Part shown: positions 7,292 through 15,153 of the stretch, piece by piece
How positions within the stretch are numbered: the stretch's first letter is position 1
How the letters are laid out: every line of letters begins with the position of its first letter
Virus record (IMG/VR): IMGVR_UViG_3300005613_000477
Location: 1-21,213 of that record
Source of the DNA: a virus
Length of the DNA: 21,213 nucleotides
Reading direction: 5' to 3' (one strand)
Notes under the pieces: generated by a model
Told to the model about the DNA's origin: nothing
Seen by the model: the letters and a program-made list of their open reading frames with translations, nothing else
Databases searched by the model: none
Translations under genes and position numbers: made by a program

Positions 7292-7307
7292 CTAAATAAA
7301 AATAAAA

Positions 7308-8642
7308 ATGACAGATTCGGAAATATTACTTTCTTTGAATCAAATATTACAACCTTATGAGAAGAAGGTTGTTAAAGCTGGTCCAAAAGTTGATAAGATA
7401 AGGATTTTATCTTCGCAAAGAGGGGATGTGCAAAATGCCATATCTGCTCAACTTAAGTCATTAAGAATTAATTATAAAAATGAGGTAGACAAAAGTGAAT
7501 CATCTTTTCCAGTAACAAAAATTACGCTCCCAAAATCAAACTCTATAATTAAGTTAATTTATAAGAAGAGTGGTTCAGGAGGTTCTGGAGCGGGAGCAGC
7601 TTTAACAAAACTAACAGAATCTGCTCAGGCACTTTATGGTGCTTTAGTATTTAATGTTTTGGGTAGAGAAATGAATAATTCTGATGTTACATTGGAAAAC
7701 TTTCAAAAAGCATTTTCTACTGCTAGAATAGATACACCATTTCAGAGTGTAATGAATGATTTACCAGACGAATGGGTAAACTCTTCAATTTCGGGTGCAA
7801 ATGCTTTGTTTAGGAAGTTTAGGGGAAGTGGTAATTATATTTTTCATAGAGGTTCTAATGAAGTTTCTTTGATTGAATCTACTTTTACTCGTATTAATAG
7901 GGAAGAAAAGGCATTTGGAAATCTGAACAAATGGAGTCCAGCAGACATCTATATGATTAAAAGCGATGCAAATATTTCTGAGATTGTTAATGAAAAGACA
8001 TTGAAGGGATTGAATTCAAAAATGCTTGAAATGATTAATGAAAAACGTCTGATAGGAATATCTCTGAAGAAAATAGTTGGAACAGCAACAATAAGTAAAA
8101 AGAACTTTCCCAATGATAGTAAAGTTACATCTGCAAAATATTATGGAATGACTACAAATGTTGATGCTATGGATGGATATATTAGATGGGGAAACTCTCC
8201 AAATGAAAAAATACAATTCAGAAGTTTTGGTGGAGAAACTTCTTTAACTGGTTGGCAGGGGGAAATTAAAGGAGCTTCTGCTAATCAAGGAAAAGTTTCT
8301 TTGGGACCAATTAATTTTATACTTAAGAGGCATGGAATTAATCAACTTCCATCCTCTGCAGAATCTGCAAATCTTGCTGTTCAGAATACAATAAGTCATT
8401 GCACTGATATTGCTCAGATGATGGTTAGAAACGGAGTTATATCTCCACAAATGGTTTCGCAAACGGCAAGTGATATACAGAAAAAAAGCAACAAATACAG
8501 ATATTCAAAGTATCTTGTCATGAAGTTATTTGATATATTCTCATCAATTCCAAATGAGACAAAAAACCAAATAGTTCAGGATTTGTATTTGTACGCGAGT
8601 TCTCAAGCAGTTTATTCTGCACCTTATTATAAACTGGAATGA
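7308..8642 (+). CDS. Conserved phage protein with a faint restriction-nuclease-like pattern
   Basis: 444 residues. No Shine-Dalgarno precedes the ATG; ACTAAATA at 7291-7298 could be a weak late promoter. A glycine-rich turn GSGGSGAGAALTKLTESAQAL (89-109) contains E104. Much later comes NKWSPADIYMI (207-217) with D213, then RLIGISLKKI (247-256) with K254. An order of Glu helix, Pro-Ala-Asp-Ile strand and Ser-Leu-Lys strand resembles PD-(D/E)xK-type nucleases, but the usual acidic residue before x-K is a serine. The remainder has no recognised motif. I treat nuclease function as a hypothesis; a structural or DNA-binding role is as possible. It follows tRNA-Leu and is followed at once by two more ORFs, suggesting one transcript. 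Confidence 0.8.
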   Translation: MTDSEILLSLNQILQPYEKKVVKAGPKVDKIRILSSQRGDVQNAISAQLKSLRINYKNEVDKSESSFPVTKITLPKSNSIIKLIYKKSGSGGSGAGAALTKLTESAQALYGALVFNVLGREMNNSDVTLENFQKAFSTARIDTPFQSVMNDLPDEWVNSSISGANALFRKFRGSGNYIFHRGSNEVSLIESTFTRINREEKAFGNLNKWSPADIYMIKSDANISEIVNEKTLKGLNSKMLEMINEKRLIGISLKKIVGTATISKKNFPNDSKVTSAKYYGMTTNVDAMDGYIRWGNSPNEKIQFRSFGGETSLTGWQGEIKGASANQGKVSLGPINFILKRHGINQLPSSAESANLAVQNTISHCTDIAQMMVRNGVISPQMVSQTASDIQKKSNKYRYSKYLVMKLFDIFSSIPNETKNQIVQDLYLYASSQAVYSAPYYKLE

Positions 8643-8643
8643 T

Positions 8644-8865
8644 ATGGAAATTAAGAGTTTACTGAATGAGATTCTCTCAGATTTTGATGGAAATTACAAA
8701 GACTTGCTTTCTTTTGTATATCTATCTTTTCAAAAAAGGATAGATTCTACGAAGAATAAAAATATTAAGAATAAATATATAAAGATTAGAAAGAGTATTC
8801 TACAGTACATATTATCTAATGAAAGGGTAATAACTCTAGAAATCCTTAAAAAGAAGATTAAATAA
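8644..8865 (+). CDS. Small lysine- and isoleucine-rich protein, unknown
   Basis: 73 residues starting one base after the previous stop and ending in TAATG with the next gene. Composition is strongly lysine, isoleucine and leucine rich, with several predicted helices (SLLNEILSDF, DLLSFVYLSFQKR) and a basic C-terminus (LEILKKKIK). No signal peptide or membrane segment is evident. No family recognised. Tight spacing on both sides supports real expression. Confidence 0.7.
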   Translation: MEIKSLLNEILSDFDGNYKDLLSFVYLSFQKRIDSTKNKNIKNKYIKIRKSILQYILSNERVITLEILKKKIK

Positions 8866-10175
8866 TGAAAAGTTTTTTTCAATTCTTAAAAGAAGCAACA
8901 TCTGCATCTGAGCAAGCAAAGCGTCTTGGTCTTCGTGGAGATGGTCATGGAGGTTGGTATGATGGTCGTGGAGAGTTCATTGCAAAAACTGAAGGTGGTC
9001 AGTTAAAGTTTTATAACAAGAGACAAAAGATTGGAGAAAAAGATCCTCCACAAACTGAAAAGGAAAAACAGATATCTTCACCAGGATATAATGACCCTGC
9101 TTTAGTTCAGCAAGCACAGCAAGATATCGAATCACAGCAACAGCAGCAACAACCTGAGGCGGAGCAGCAACCACAGGAAGTTGGACCCCCACCAGTTGAA
9201 AAAACGAAAGGAACTCTAACAATTGCTTTTGGTCGATTTAATCCTCCAACGATCGGACATCAACAATTAATGGATGTTGCGGCACAAGCAGCATCTCAAG
9301 ATGAGGGTGGTGAGTATTTAATTTTTCCATCTCGAACTCAGGATAAAAAGAAAAATCCTTTAGATCCAGATACTAAGATTGAATACATGCAGAAGTTTTA
9401 TCCTTCTCATGCTAATAATATCGTAAACGATCCAAACTCAAAAACAATTTTTGATGTTTTGAAAATGGCTCACAATGATGGGTGGACAAATGTGAGGATT
9501 GTTGGTGGTGGCGATAGAGTCAAAGAGTTTGAAAAGTTATCTAATAATTATAATGGAAAACTTTATGCCTTTGATAATATTGAGGTTGTTTCTGCTGGAG
9601 AAAGAGATCCCGATGCAAAAGGAGTTGAAGGGATGTCTGCTTCCAGAATGAGATTAGCAGCAGCTGAGGGAGATTTTAAAAAGTTTAGGGAGGGTCTTCC
9701 ACCAGAAATTAAAAGATCTGAGGCAAAAGAATTATTTGACCGTCTTCGTGGTTCCATGAATATTAAGGAAGGGTGGAATCTTTGGGAAATTGCACCAAAA
9801 CTTGATTATAGGTCATTAAGAGAAAATTATATTTCCAACAATGTCTTCAAAATTGGTGAAGTAATTCAAAACTTGAATACTGGAATGGTCGGAGAAATTA
9901 TTCGCAGAGGAACTAATTATTTGATTTGTGTTACAGAATCTAATCAAATGTTTAAGTCTTGGATAAAAGATGTTGTGGAGTATACTGAAGTTAAAATGGA
10001 TAGAATGTATAGAGAACCAAATAAACCAAACACTCTTGTTGGTACTACTGGATTTTTTAAGTATGCAGCAAAGCAAACTCCAGGAGCAGTTGGAACTGGA
10101 AAAGAAAATCTTCAACCTGGTGGTAAAGCCTACGGTATCAATTTCATAAATAAGTATAGAAAAAATAAGAAGTAG
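8865..10175 (+). CDS. Nucleotidyltransferase-domain protein with capsid-targeting-like N-terminus
   Basis: 436 residues. The N-terminus MKSFFQFLKEATS resembles the capsid-targeting peptides of T4 internal proteins (MKTYQEFIAEA type). It contains L-x-E before a small residue, the consensus cut by the prohead protease gp21. A module GLRGDGHGGWYDGRGEFIA follows, then a glutamine-rich linker (82-102). The catalytic domain begins near 117: TIAFGRFNPPTIGH holds the GxFxPxxxGH signature of cytidylyl- and NMN-adenylyltransferases, and MSASRMRLAA (257-266) matches the second (ISSTxIR-like) motif. Such enzymes transfer a nucleotide to a phosphate or mononucleotide, with release of pyrophosphate. The C-terminal third (from about 310) includes a small beta-rich segment (IGEVIQNLNTGMVGEIIRRG). 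Substrate cannot be read from sequence. Packaging into the head is inference. Confidence 0.85.
   Translation: MKSFFQFLKEATSASEQAKRLGLRGDGHGGWYDGRGEFIAKTEGGQLKFYNKRQKIGEKDPPQTEKEKQISSPGYNDPALVQQAQQDIESQQQQQQPEAEQQPQEVGPPPVEKTKGTLTIAFGRFNPPTIGHQQLMDVAAQAASQDEGGEYLIFPSRTQDKKKNPLDPDTKIEYMQKFYPSHANNIVNDPNSKTIFDVLKMAHNDGWTNVRIVGGGDRVKEFEKLSNNYNGKLYAFDNIEVVSAGERDPDAKGVEGMSASRMRLAAAEGDFKKFREGLPPEIKRSEAKELFDRLRGSMNIKEGWNLWEIAPKLDYRSLRENYISNNVFKIGEVIQNLNTGMVGEIIRRGTNYLICVTESNQMFKSWIKDVVEYTEVKMDRMYREPNKPNTLVGTTGFFKYAAKQTPGAVGTGKENLQPGGKAYGINFINKYRKNKK
10145..10152 (+). promoter_or_regulatory. Possible late promoter (CATAAATA)
   Basis: One mismatch to TATAAATA, 32 bases before the ATG at 10185 and inside the end of the preceding gene. 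Spacing resembles the clear late promoters at 12563 and 19831, but AT-rich coding sequence produces such matches often. Confidence 0.3.
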
Positions 10176-10184
10176 ACATTACTC

Positions 10185-11792
10185 ATGAAAAAACATATTG
10201 CTGAGGAGCTTCCTACTAGAAAGCACACTCCTGCTAATTTTGATAAAAGTAAGTCTTCGGAAAGGGGAGATGGTGGCGAGAAGCAAGATCCGGCAAAAAG
10301 AGTAAAACAAGCTGTTTACGATATTCGTTATAGAGCACGTAGAGAAGAGCTTCCTCTACGACAAGCATTTTCACAATATATGCAAAATAGTAGTATGGGA
10401 CAGGAAGAGAGGCAGATGGTAAAACAAAGTCTTTTTGGTAAAGAAGGAATGCAGGAGCAATATGTGAATAATTTAAACGTTCCAGACATTGCATCTTCTA
10501 GTGTTGCAAATGCTTTGTATAAAGTTTTTGTTGAGGGTGTTGATAATGAAAGTGGGATTGTTTTAACTTATGAGGAGGAAATGAAGTCTTCTAAAGATAG
10601 AAAGTATAAGGTAAGAGTAACTGGAAAGGATAATAGATCTTATGTTAGATATGCAACTCGTGAAAAAATTGGTGAATTGCGTGCGAATCCAAATATTGAG
10701 TCTGTTGAAATGACAGAATATGGTGAACCATATGAGGGGGAAAAGAAAAGGGGTGAATATACTGCAAGGGCTAAAAAAGGTTTAGATCCAGTCGGCAAAG
10801 AAGATTCTGATGTGAATAATGATGATAAAGTGAATAAGCAGGATGATTATTTGATGAATCGTCGTAAGGTAATTGGGAAGGCTATGGCAAAGGAGGAAGT
10901 TATCTACGAAAAGGGTGATGGTAAAATTGATGTGTTAAAGGGAAAGAAAAAGAATCAAGTGGTTGTTAATCCCCCAATGCCTGGTGGAAAGAAGGGAATG
11001 GGACTTCAAGTTGCACATCATGAAATGGAAGGTCCATTTATTACCGAAAAGGCAGTAAGTAAGGCACAGCAAAAGTTTATGGGGATGGTTTATGCAACTA
11101 AGAAGGGTGATATGAAAGCACCTTCTCCTGAAGTTGCAAAAGCTGCTAAGAGCATTAGTAGCAAGGAAGCAAAGAAATATGCACAAACTTCTCACGAGGG
11201 ACTTCCAACTCATAAAGAAGAAAATGAAAAGAAAAAATGTGAAACTGTTGATAAAAGATCAATTCCAACTGCAATGAATCTTGCTAAAAACAAGATGAGA
11301 GCAATGGGTCTTAAGATGTCTTATGAGCCAGAAGGTGAAGTAATTGATGAAAAACTTAGATCCCGTGAAGAAAGAATGGCACGAATGATGACTGATAAGG
11401 ATCGTAAGAAGCAAAAAAGAGATAGAGAAGTGAGAGCAGCTGCTGACGATATTATTGCTACTCAGAGAGCTTTATCTAAAGGAAAGAAAAAGGAAACTGA
11501 CAAATCACCGGAAACACCAGAAGCAGAAGTTCGTAAACTTCCTAAAGGTCAAAAAGTTGATAAACTTGCAATGAAGGCAAAGGAAGCTATGAAAGAAAAG
11601 TTTGATATGGGAGCATTCAAGGAAAAACTAAGAAAAAGTGAAGGTGCCGTATTCCATGACGATCCTAAAGTAAAGAAAACTTCAAGGAGAAGAGTAGAAG
11701 CACCAAAGGATACCAGAGACAAGAGAGAAAAGGAATCTGAAGGTCGTTATAGATCTGACACTCCAGCAGGAAAAAGATATCAGGGAGACTGA
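10185..11792 (+). CDS. Lysine-rich modular protein with EF-hand-like loop and DUF3008-like region
   Basis: 535 residues, extremely charged (Lys, Glu, Arg, Asp), with no membrane segment. The N-terminal part (34-120) has RVKQAVYDIRYRARREELPL, a pattern I associate with cyanophage genomes. Residues 209-220 form a canonical 12-residue calcium-loop pattern, DVNNDDKVNKQD (acidic or Asn at positions 1, 3, 5, 9 and 12), followed by YLMNRRKVIGKAM. Residues 291-345 match the DUF3008 family pattern (SKAQQKFMGMVYATKKG, then AKKYAQTSHEGLP). The rest is probably disordered. Placed after a protein with a capsid-targeting-like start, it could be an internal head or scaffold-type protein, but nothing proves this. 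Confidence 0.8.
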   Translation: MKKHIAEELPTRKHTPANFDKSKSSERGDGGEKQDPAKRVKQAVYDIRYRARREELPLRQAFSQYMQNSSMGQEERQMVKQSLFGKEGMQEQYVNNLNVPDIASSSVANALYKVFVEGVDNESGIVLTYEEEMKSSKDRKYKVRVTGKDNRSYVRYATREKIGELRANPNIESVEMTEYGEPYEGEKKRGEYTARAKKGLDPVGKEDSDVNNDDKVNKQDDYLMNRRKVIGKAMAKEEVIYEKGDGKIDVLKGKKKNQVVVNPPMPGGKKGMGLQVAHHEMEGPFITEKAVSKAQQKFMGMVYATKKGDMKAPSPEVAKAAKSISSKEAKKYAQTSHEGLPTHKEENEKKKCETVDKRSIPTAMNLAKNKMRAMGLKMSYEPEGEVIDEKLRSREERMARMMTDKDRKKQKRDREVRAAADDIIATQRALSKGKKKETDKSPETPEAEVRKLPKGQKVDKLAMKAKEAMKEKFDMGAFKEKLRKSEGAVFHDDPKVKKTSRRRVEAPKDTRDKREKESEGRYRSDTPAGKRYQGD

Positions 11793-11801
11793 TTTATTAA
11801 T

Positions 11802-12170
11802 ATGGCCGTTTATGGTGCAAATGATCCTGCATACTTAAGGATGAAAAAATTGAAAACAATTAAAAAGGATCTTTCTCCTGGAGTTGGATTTCAGGGAAGA
11901 TATGATCAATATGGTAGAGAATATGACACTACTACTGGTAAACTAAAAGAAGCTCTTTCAAGATCAACATATCATTCTGATTTTGCAAAAAAAGACTTAG
12001 AAAAAGAGGAGGATTATCGTCAAAGAGATGCTCGTATGAAGCATGGTAAGAATTGGAAACAATTTACTCAAGATGTTGAATCTGCAAAAGATAGACTTCG
12101 CCCAGGTGAAGTTAAACGATGGGACAAAAAAGAAAAAAGGTGGATTTCTAATTTAGAAAAAACTAAATAG
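11802..12170 (+). CDS. Charged small protein, unknown
   Basis: 122 residues beginning MAVYGANDPAYLRMKKLKTI, nine bases after the previous stop. It is highly charged, with aromatic spots (FQGRYDQYGREYD) and a lysine- and tryptophan-bearing C-terminus. No family, signal peptide or membrane segment recognised. Composition resembles the preceding lysine-rich protein, and the two are probably co-transcribed. The last codons include ACTAAATA, a poor match to the late promoter. Confidence 0.75.
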   Translation: MAVYGANDPAYLRMKKLKTIKKDLSPGVGFQGRYDQYGREYDTTTGKLKEALSRSTYHSDFAKKDLEKEEDYRQRDARMKHGKNWKQFTQDVESAKDRLRPGEVKRWDKKEKRWISNLEKTK

Positions 12171-12205
12171 TTCAGGATAAAATCCACATTCACACGGAGG
12201 ACATC

Positions 12206-12379
12206 ATGGACGCAATTGTAGCAATTGTAAAACCAATTATCATCAGAATTGCAACACATCCTTCAGTTAAAAATCTTGTCATCGAACTTCTTGAGAAGTA
12301 TGTTACCACTACCGATAACAGCATCGATGATATGGTTCTTTCGACTGTTAAAGAGCTTCTCTATAAGCCACAAGACTGA
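12206..12379 (+). CDS. 57-residue protein with perfect ribosome-binding site, unknown
   Basis: MDAIVAIVKPIIIRIATHPS at the N-terminus, then LVIELLEKYVTTTDNSIDD and a short tail. GGAGG at 12196-12200 lies five bases before the ATG, one of the best Shine-Dalgarno sites in the window. The first half is hydrophobic with a mid-segment proline, and the whole could form two amphipathic helices. It precedes a small membrane protein by two bases. No family recognised. Confidence 0.75.
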   Translation: MDAIVAIVKPIIIRIATHPSVKNLVIELLEKYVTTTDNSIDDMVLSTVKELLYKPQD

Positions 12380-12381
12380 TT

Positions 12382-12549
12382 ATGCTTACATGCTTAGCAA
12401 CTAACTGGGGAGTAACTATACTTCTTGGTCTGCTTTTAACAGCATCTGAATGGTTGGCAAAAACAAAGCGGTTTGAGGAGAATGGTGTTTTAGACTTAAC
12501 AAGTCATTTTTTAAGGACAATATTGCATCATAAAAGAGGCCGAAGATAA
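12382..12549 (+). CDS. 55-residue single-pass membrane protein, unknown
   Basis: ATG two bases after the previous stop. A hydrophobic segment of about 17 residues (WGVTILLGLLLTASEWL) is followed by a basic tail ending HHKRGRR, consistent with a short membrane protein whose C-terminus is cytoplasmic. The 3' end lies within the terminator hairpin, and its TAA is in the loop. Size and topology would fit lysis-accessory or envelope-associated phage proteins, but there is no direct evidence for either. Confidence 0.7.
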   Translation: MLTCLATNWGVTILLGLLLTASEWLAKTKRFEENGVLDLTSHFLRTILHHKRGRR

Positions 12550-12563
12550 GGTCTCTTTTTTTT
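12532..12563 (+). terminator. Rho-independent terminator fused to a late promoter
   Basis: AGAGGCC (12535-12541) pairs with GGTCTCT (12550-12556) with one G-U pair, extended by A-T pairs, followed by eight T residues (12556-12563). The T-tract runs into TATAAATA. It closes the 7308-12549 gene group. Confidence 0.85.
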
Positions 12564-12570
12564 ATAAATA
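12563..12570 (+). promoter_or_regulatory. T4-type late promoter of the 12601 gene
   Basis: TATAAATA sharing its first T with the terminator tract. The ATG at 12601 is 30 bases downstream, with AAAGG as ribosome-binding site. It should make the 12601 gene and those after it late. Confidence 0.85.
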
Positions 12571-12600
12571 TTATCAGAAAAGATTTCGCAGGTAAAAGGT

Positions 12601-13128
12601 ATGTCTCTCTGGGGCAATAAAGATAATATCGGTGTCGGTACTACTGGTTTAGTATCATTGGATTATGGCACTCTAGTTGTTACTGGAACTGGTACTAGTT
12701 TTGGATTGCCTGGATATGCACAGACAGGCGATGTAATTCGTTTTGGTAGTAGACTAGGAACTTATTTCGGTGATGCAGTTATCGTAGACATTGACAGTAC
12801 TACTCAACTCACAGTTGGATCTACTGCAATGCTAAGTGGTGCTGCAATCGCTAGCACAACTTATACAATCAATCAAGAGCCTAAGTATGTAACTCTTGAT
12901 AGTCAGTATAGTGAGACAAGAACAAATGCAGATACATTTGTTTACGGTATTTCAACCGCTGGTGCTCAATCTGCTCTTGGATCTCAATATGCAGTTCCTC
13001 ATGCTGGATGGGTCGGAATCATGACCTATAATGACAATGAGGGAAATCTGAGAGTTAAGAGTGAAGTTTTAGTTGCAATGTCTGGAATTGCTACTGGCAA
13101 CGTTCCACAGTTTCCCGGACAAAAATAA
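12601..13128 (+). CDS. Probable virion structural protein
   Basis: 175 residues, beginning MSLWGNKDNIGVGTTG. The sequence is rich in Gly, Thr, Ser and Ala with alternating beta-strand patterns (LVVTGTGTSFG, VIVDIDSTTQLTVG) and almost no lysine clusters, as in phage tail or head decoration proteins. The C-terminal part (VPHAGWVGIMTYNDNEGNLRVKSEVLVAMSGI) is a conserved-looking block. Expressed from an excellent late promoter directly after a terminator. I recognise the MSLWGNKD start as recurrent in T4-like cyanophages, usually listed as structural or hypothetical; the exact role is not known to me. Confidence 0.85.
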   Translation: MSLWGNKDNIGVGTTGLVSLDYGTLVVTGTGTSFGLPGYAQTGDVIRFGSRLGTYFGDAVIVDIDSTTQLTVGSTAMLSGAAIASTTYTINQEPKYVTLDSQYSETRTNADTFVYGISTAGAQSALGSQYAVPHAGWVGIMTYNDNEGNLRVKSEVLVAMSGIATGNVPQFPGQK

Positions 13129-13135
13129 TTGATAT

Positions 13136-13507
13136 ATGAGATTTGATGAGTTGAATGAAAGTAATTATTACTTATTTGCTATAAAGTTTTATGATAATCC
13201 TCAAGCATTGACGATGGAGGATTTTGAAAATGATTTGAAGCGGATACGATATGTAAAAAGATTGCTTAAAAAGTATAAGAGTACTGGTGAGCTCAAAACT
13301 CACTTGATTCTAAATCATTTAATTGTATTGTTTAATGTTTTTAATGATGCTGCTGTGCCATTACTATTTTATAATTTGGAAAGTGATCTTTGGCCATCAA
13401 TAAAGAGTTTCTTAGTATTTTTAAATAGAATACCTGAGTATCCAAGAACAAAAGTTCATGATATTCGGGAAGATATGAAGTGTCTCTCACATCTACAAAA
13501 AATCTAA
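13136..13507 (+). CDS. Conserved T4-like phage protein (MRFDELNE family), unknown
   Basis: 123 residues, mostly helical. It opens MRFDELNESNYYLFAIKFYD and contains LKTHLILNHLIVLFNVF and a final SFLVFLNRIP segment. This start and the LILNHLIVL block are familiar from a conserved family in T4-like phages (I believe DUF7207), without known function. Starts seven bases after the structural gene and ends in TAATG with the next gene, so it belongs to the same late transcript. Confidence 0.8.
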   Translation: MRFDELNESNYYLFAIKFYDNPQALTMEDFENDLKRIRYVKRLLKKYKSTGELKTHLILNHLIVLFNVFNDAAVPLLFYNLESDLWPSIKSFLVFLNRIPEYPRTKVHDIREDMKCLSHLQKI

Positions 13508-13701
13508 TGAATATAGATAAAGTTATTTCAATTCTGAGAAGTCTAAAAGAAGAATCTGGTCCAACTAATGTTGCCAATGCTGCAGGATTGGGATTTAATC
13601 CCAACACAGAAACTCCCCCAGTATTTAAGAAAAAGAAGAATTATCTTTATATGAAGGGAGCTAGAAAATTATGGAGTAGAATATCTTCAGAAAATAAATA
13701 G
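13507..13701 (+). CDS. 64-residue basic protein, unknown
   Basis: ATG 13507 overlaps the previous stop as TAATG; I prefer it to the in-frame GTG at 13480. The protein reads MNIDKVISILRSLKEESGPT, then a small Gly-Asn-Ala region, a lysine run FKKKKNYLYMKG and WSRISSENK. The overall charge is basic. No family recognised. The stop codon TAG lies inside AATAAATAG, a possible late promoter for the next gene. Confidence 0.7.
   Translation: MNIDKVISILRSLKEESGPTNVANAAGLGFNPNTETPPVFKKKKNYLYMKGARKLWSRISSENK
13693..13700 (+). promoter_or_regulatory. Possible late promoter (AATAAATA)
   Basis: One mismatch to TATAAATA, in the last codons of the 64-residue gene and 26 bases before the ATG at 13727. Spacing is good, but the match is only moderately specific in AT-rich DNA. 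Confidence 0.45.
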
Positions 13702-13726
13702 TAGTAGGACTTTCAAGGGATTTGTA

Positions 13727-14182
13727 ATGATAAACAAATCTATCCTGTCTCCATCAATGTTTAACTCAAACTCATCTTCAGCAGACACTAAAATAGCAGT
13801 ATTGGAGGAAAGACTTTCCTCATATGAAGTCATGTTGAAAAGAATTGATGAAGCAATTCAGATGATGGGAAATACGAGTCAAAACATCAGCAAAATGCTT
13901 ACTGTACATGATCAAAAAATTGAGCAGTGTGGAAAAACTGATGAGATGATTAGTAACATGATAAGTGAATTAAAGGATGAAAATCACCAGCAGCATTTAA
14001 AAGTTTCTGAAAAAATTGGAGAATTGGAAAAGAAAATAGAGGAAGTCGCAAAGTTTAGATGGATACTGATTGGCGTTGCTGCTGTAGTTTCTTTTGCATT
14101 TTCTCAGTCAGCAGTCGTCGTTGATGTATTGACTCCAGACCAACCACCTGCTAAAATACAGAGATATGATTCTGTGTTGTAA
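13727..14182 (+). CDS. Coiled-coil protein with C-terminal membrane segment
   Basis: 151 residues with AAGGGA upstream of the ATG. From about residue 22 to 110 the sequence is a heptad-rich coiled coil (KIAVLEERLSSYEVMLKRID and later KVSEKIGELEKKIEEVAKF). A hydrophobic stretch follows at about 112-130 (WILIGVAAVVSFAFSQSAVVV), then a proline-rich tail. This plan resembles XhlA-like membrane-associated proteins and conserved small phage proteins of unknown role. A role in lysis or membrane anchoring of a complex is possible. Stop overlaps the primase start as TAATG. Confidence 0.8.
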   Translation: MINKSILSPSMFNSNSSSADTKIAVLEERLSSYEVMLKRIDEAIQMMGNTSQNISKMLTVHDQKIEQCGKTDEMISNMISELKDENHQQHLKVSEKIGELEKKIEEVAKFRWILIGVAAVVSFAFSQSAVVVDVLTPDQPPAKIQRYDSVL

Positions 14183-15153
14183 TGGATTTGGTTGATTCCA
14201 AATATATTGGATTAATTTCATCTCGCTTAGAAAAGTTTAAAAGAGTAAAAGTAAATCTTTATAATTTTAGATGTCCTTTTTGCGGTGATTCAAAAAGAAA
14301 TAAGACCAAAGCACGAGGATATATTTACACTGTTAAAAATAATACTAACTTTAAATGTCATAATTGTGGAGCGAGTTTTTCATTTAATAATTTTCTAAAG
14401 CAACTAGATTCAACTCTTCATAAACAATATACTTTAGAGAAGTTTAAAGAAGGTCACACTGGAAAAAACTTTGTAGTTGAGACTCCTAAGTTTAATTTTA
14501 AAAGACCAGTCTTTAAAAAAAAGATTGACTTACCTAAAGCATCTGAAGTTGAAGTTGCCAGAAAATATCTTGAAGGTAGAAAATTAGATTCGAGTAAGTT
14601 TTATTATGCTCATGAGTTTAAAAAATGGACAAATGCTCAGAAAAAAACATTTTCAAATACTCTTAATGATGAGGGAAGAATTATAATCCCACTTTATGAC
14701 TTCAATTCCAATTTAATCGGATTTCAGGGAAGATCTCTAAATCCTAATTCGATTAAATATATAAGCGTCATGTTAAACGAAGATGCACCAAAAATCTATG
14801 GACTTAATACAATCAATAAAGAATTACCAATCTATGTGGTCGAAGGACCCTTCGACAGCAATTTTGTCAGCAATAGTGTGGCTATGTGTGGCAGTGACGG
14901 TGACATGGACTGTCTTGAAGGAAGCGACCTTATTTTTGTATACGACAATGAGCCCCGTAATAAAGAGATTGTCGGCAGAATTGGGAATACTCTTGATAGA
15001 GGTCACAAAATCGTCATCTGGCCAGGAAATATAGTTGAAAAGGATATCAATGATATGATTCTTTCTGGACATGACATTATGAGTGTGTTAAAATCAAATA
15101 CATACTCTGGTTTACAGGCAAAAATTAAGTTTAACAATTGGAAAAAAATATGA
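14182..15153 (+). CDS. 61: DNA primase gp61
   Basis: 323 residues. A zinc ribbon at the N-terminus is formed by C31-P-F-C34 (FRCPFCGDSKRNK) and C59-H-N-C62 (FKCHNCG). The TOPRIM core follows: LIGFQGRSL, then YVVEGPFDSNFV with the catalytic glutamate, and IFVYDNEPRNKE in place of the DxD strand. KDINDMILSG is also typical. gp61 joins the gp41 hexamer to form the primosome and lays RNA primers on the lagging strand. Length is close to T4 gp61 (342). It is coupled at both ends, TAATG at the start and ATGA with nrdA. Confidence 0.95.
   Translation: MDLVDSKYIGLISSRLEKFKRVKVNLYNFRCPFCGDSKRNKTKARGYIYTVKNNTNFKCHNCGASFSFNNFLKQLDSTLHKQYTLEKFKEGHTGKNFVVETPKFNFKRPVFKKKIDLPKASEVEVARKYLEGRKLDSSKFYYAHEFKKWTNAQKKTFSNTLNDEGRIIIPLYDFNSNLIGFQGRSLNPNSIKYISVMLNEDAPKIYGLNTINKELPIYVVEGPFDSNFVSNSVAMCGSDGDMDCLEGSDLIFVYDNEPRNKEIVGRIGNTLDRGHKIVIWPGNIVEKDINDMILSGHDIMSVLKSNTYSGLQAKIKFNNWKKI

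Noticed and set aside
15138-15149. TTG start for nrdA four codons upstream.
   Set aside because: ATG 15150 overlaps the primase stop as ATGA, the coupling style used elsewhere here, and the protein then matches NrdA numbering well.
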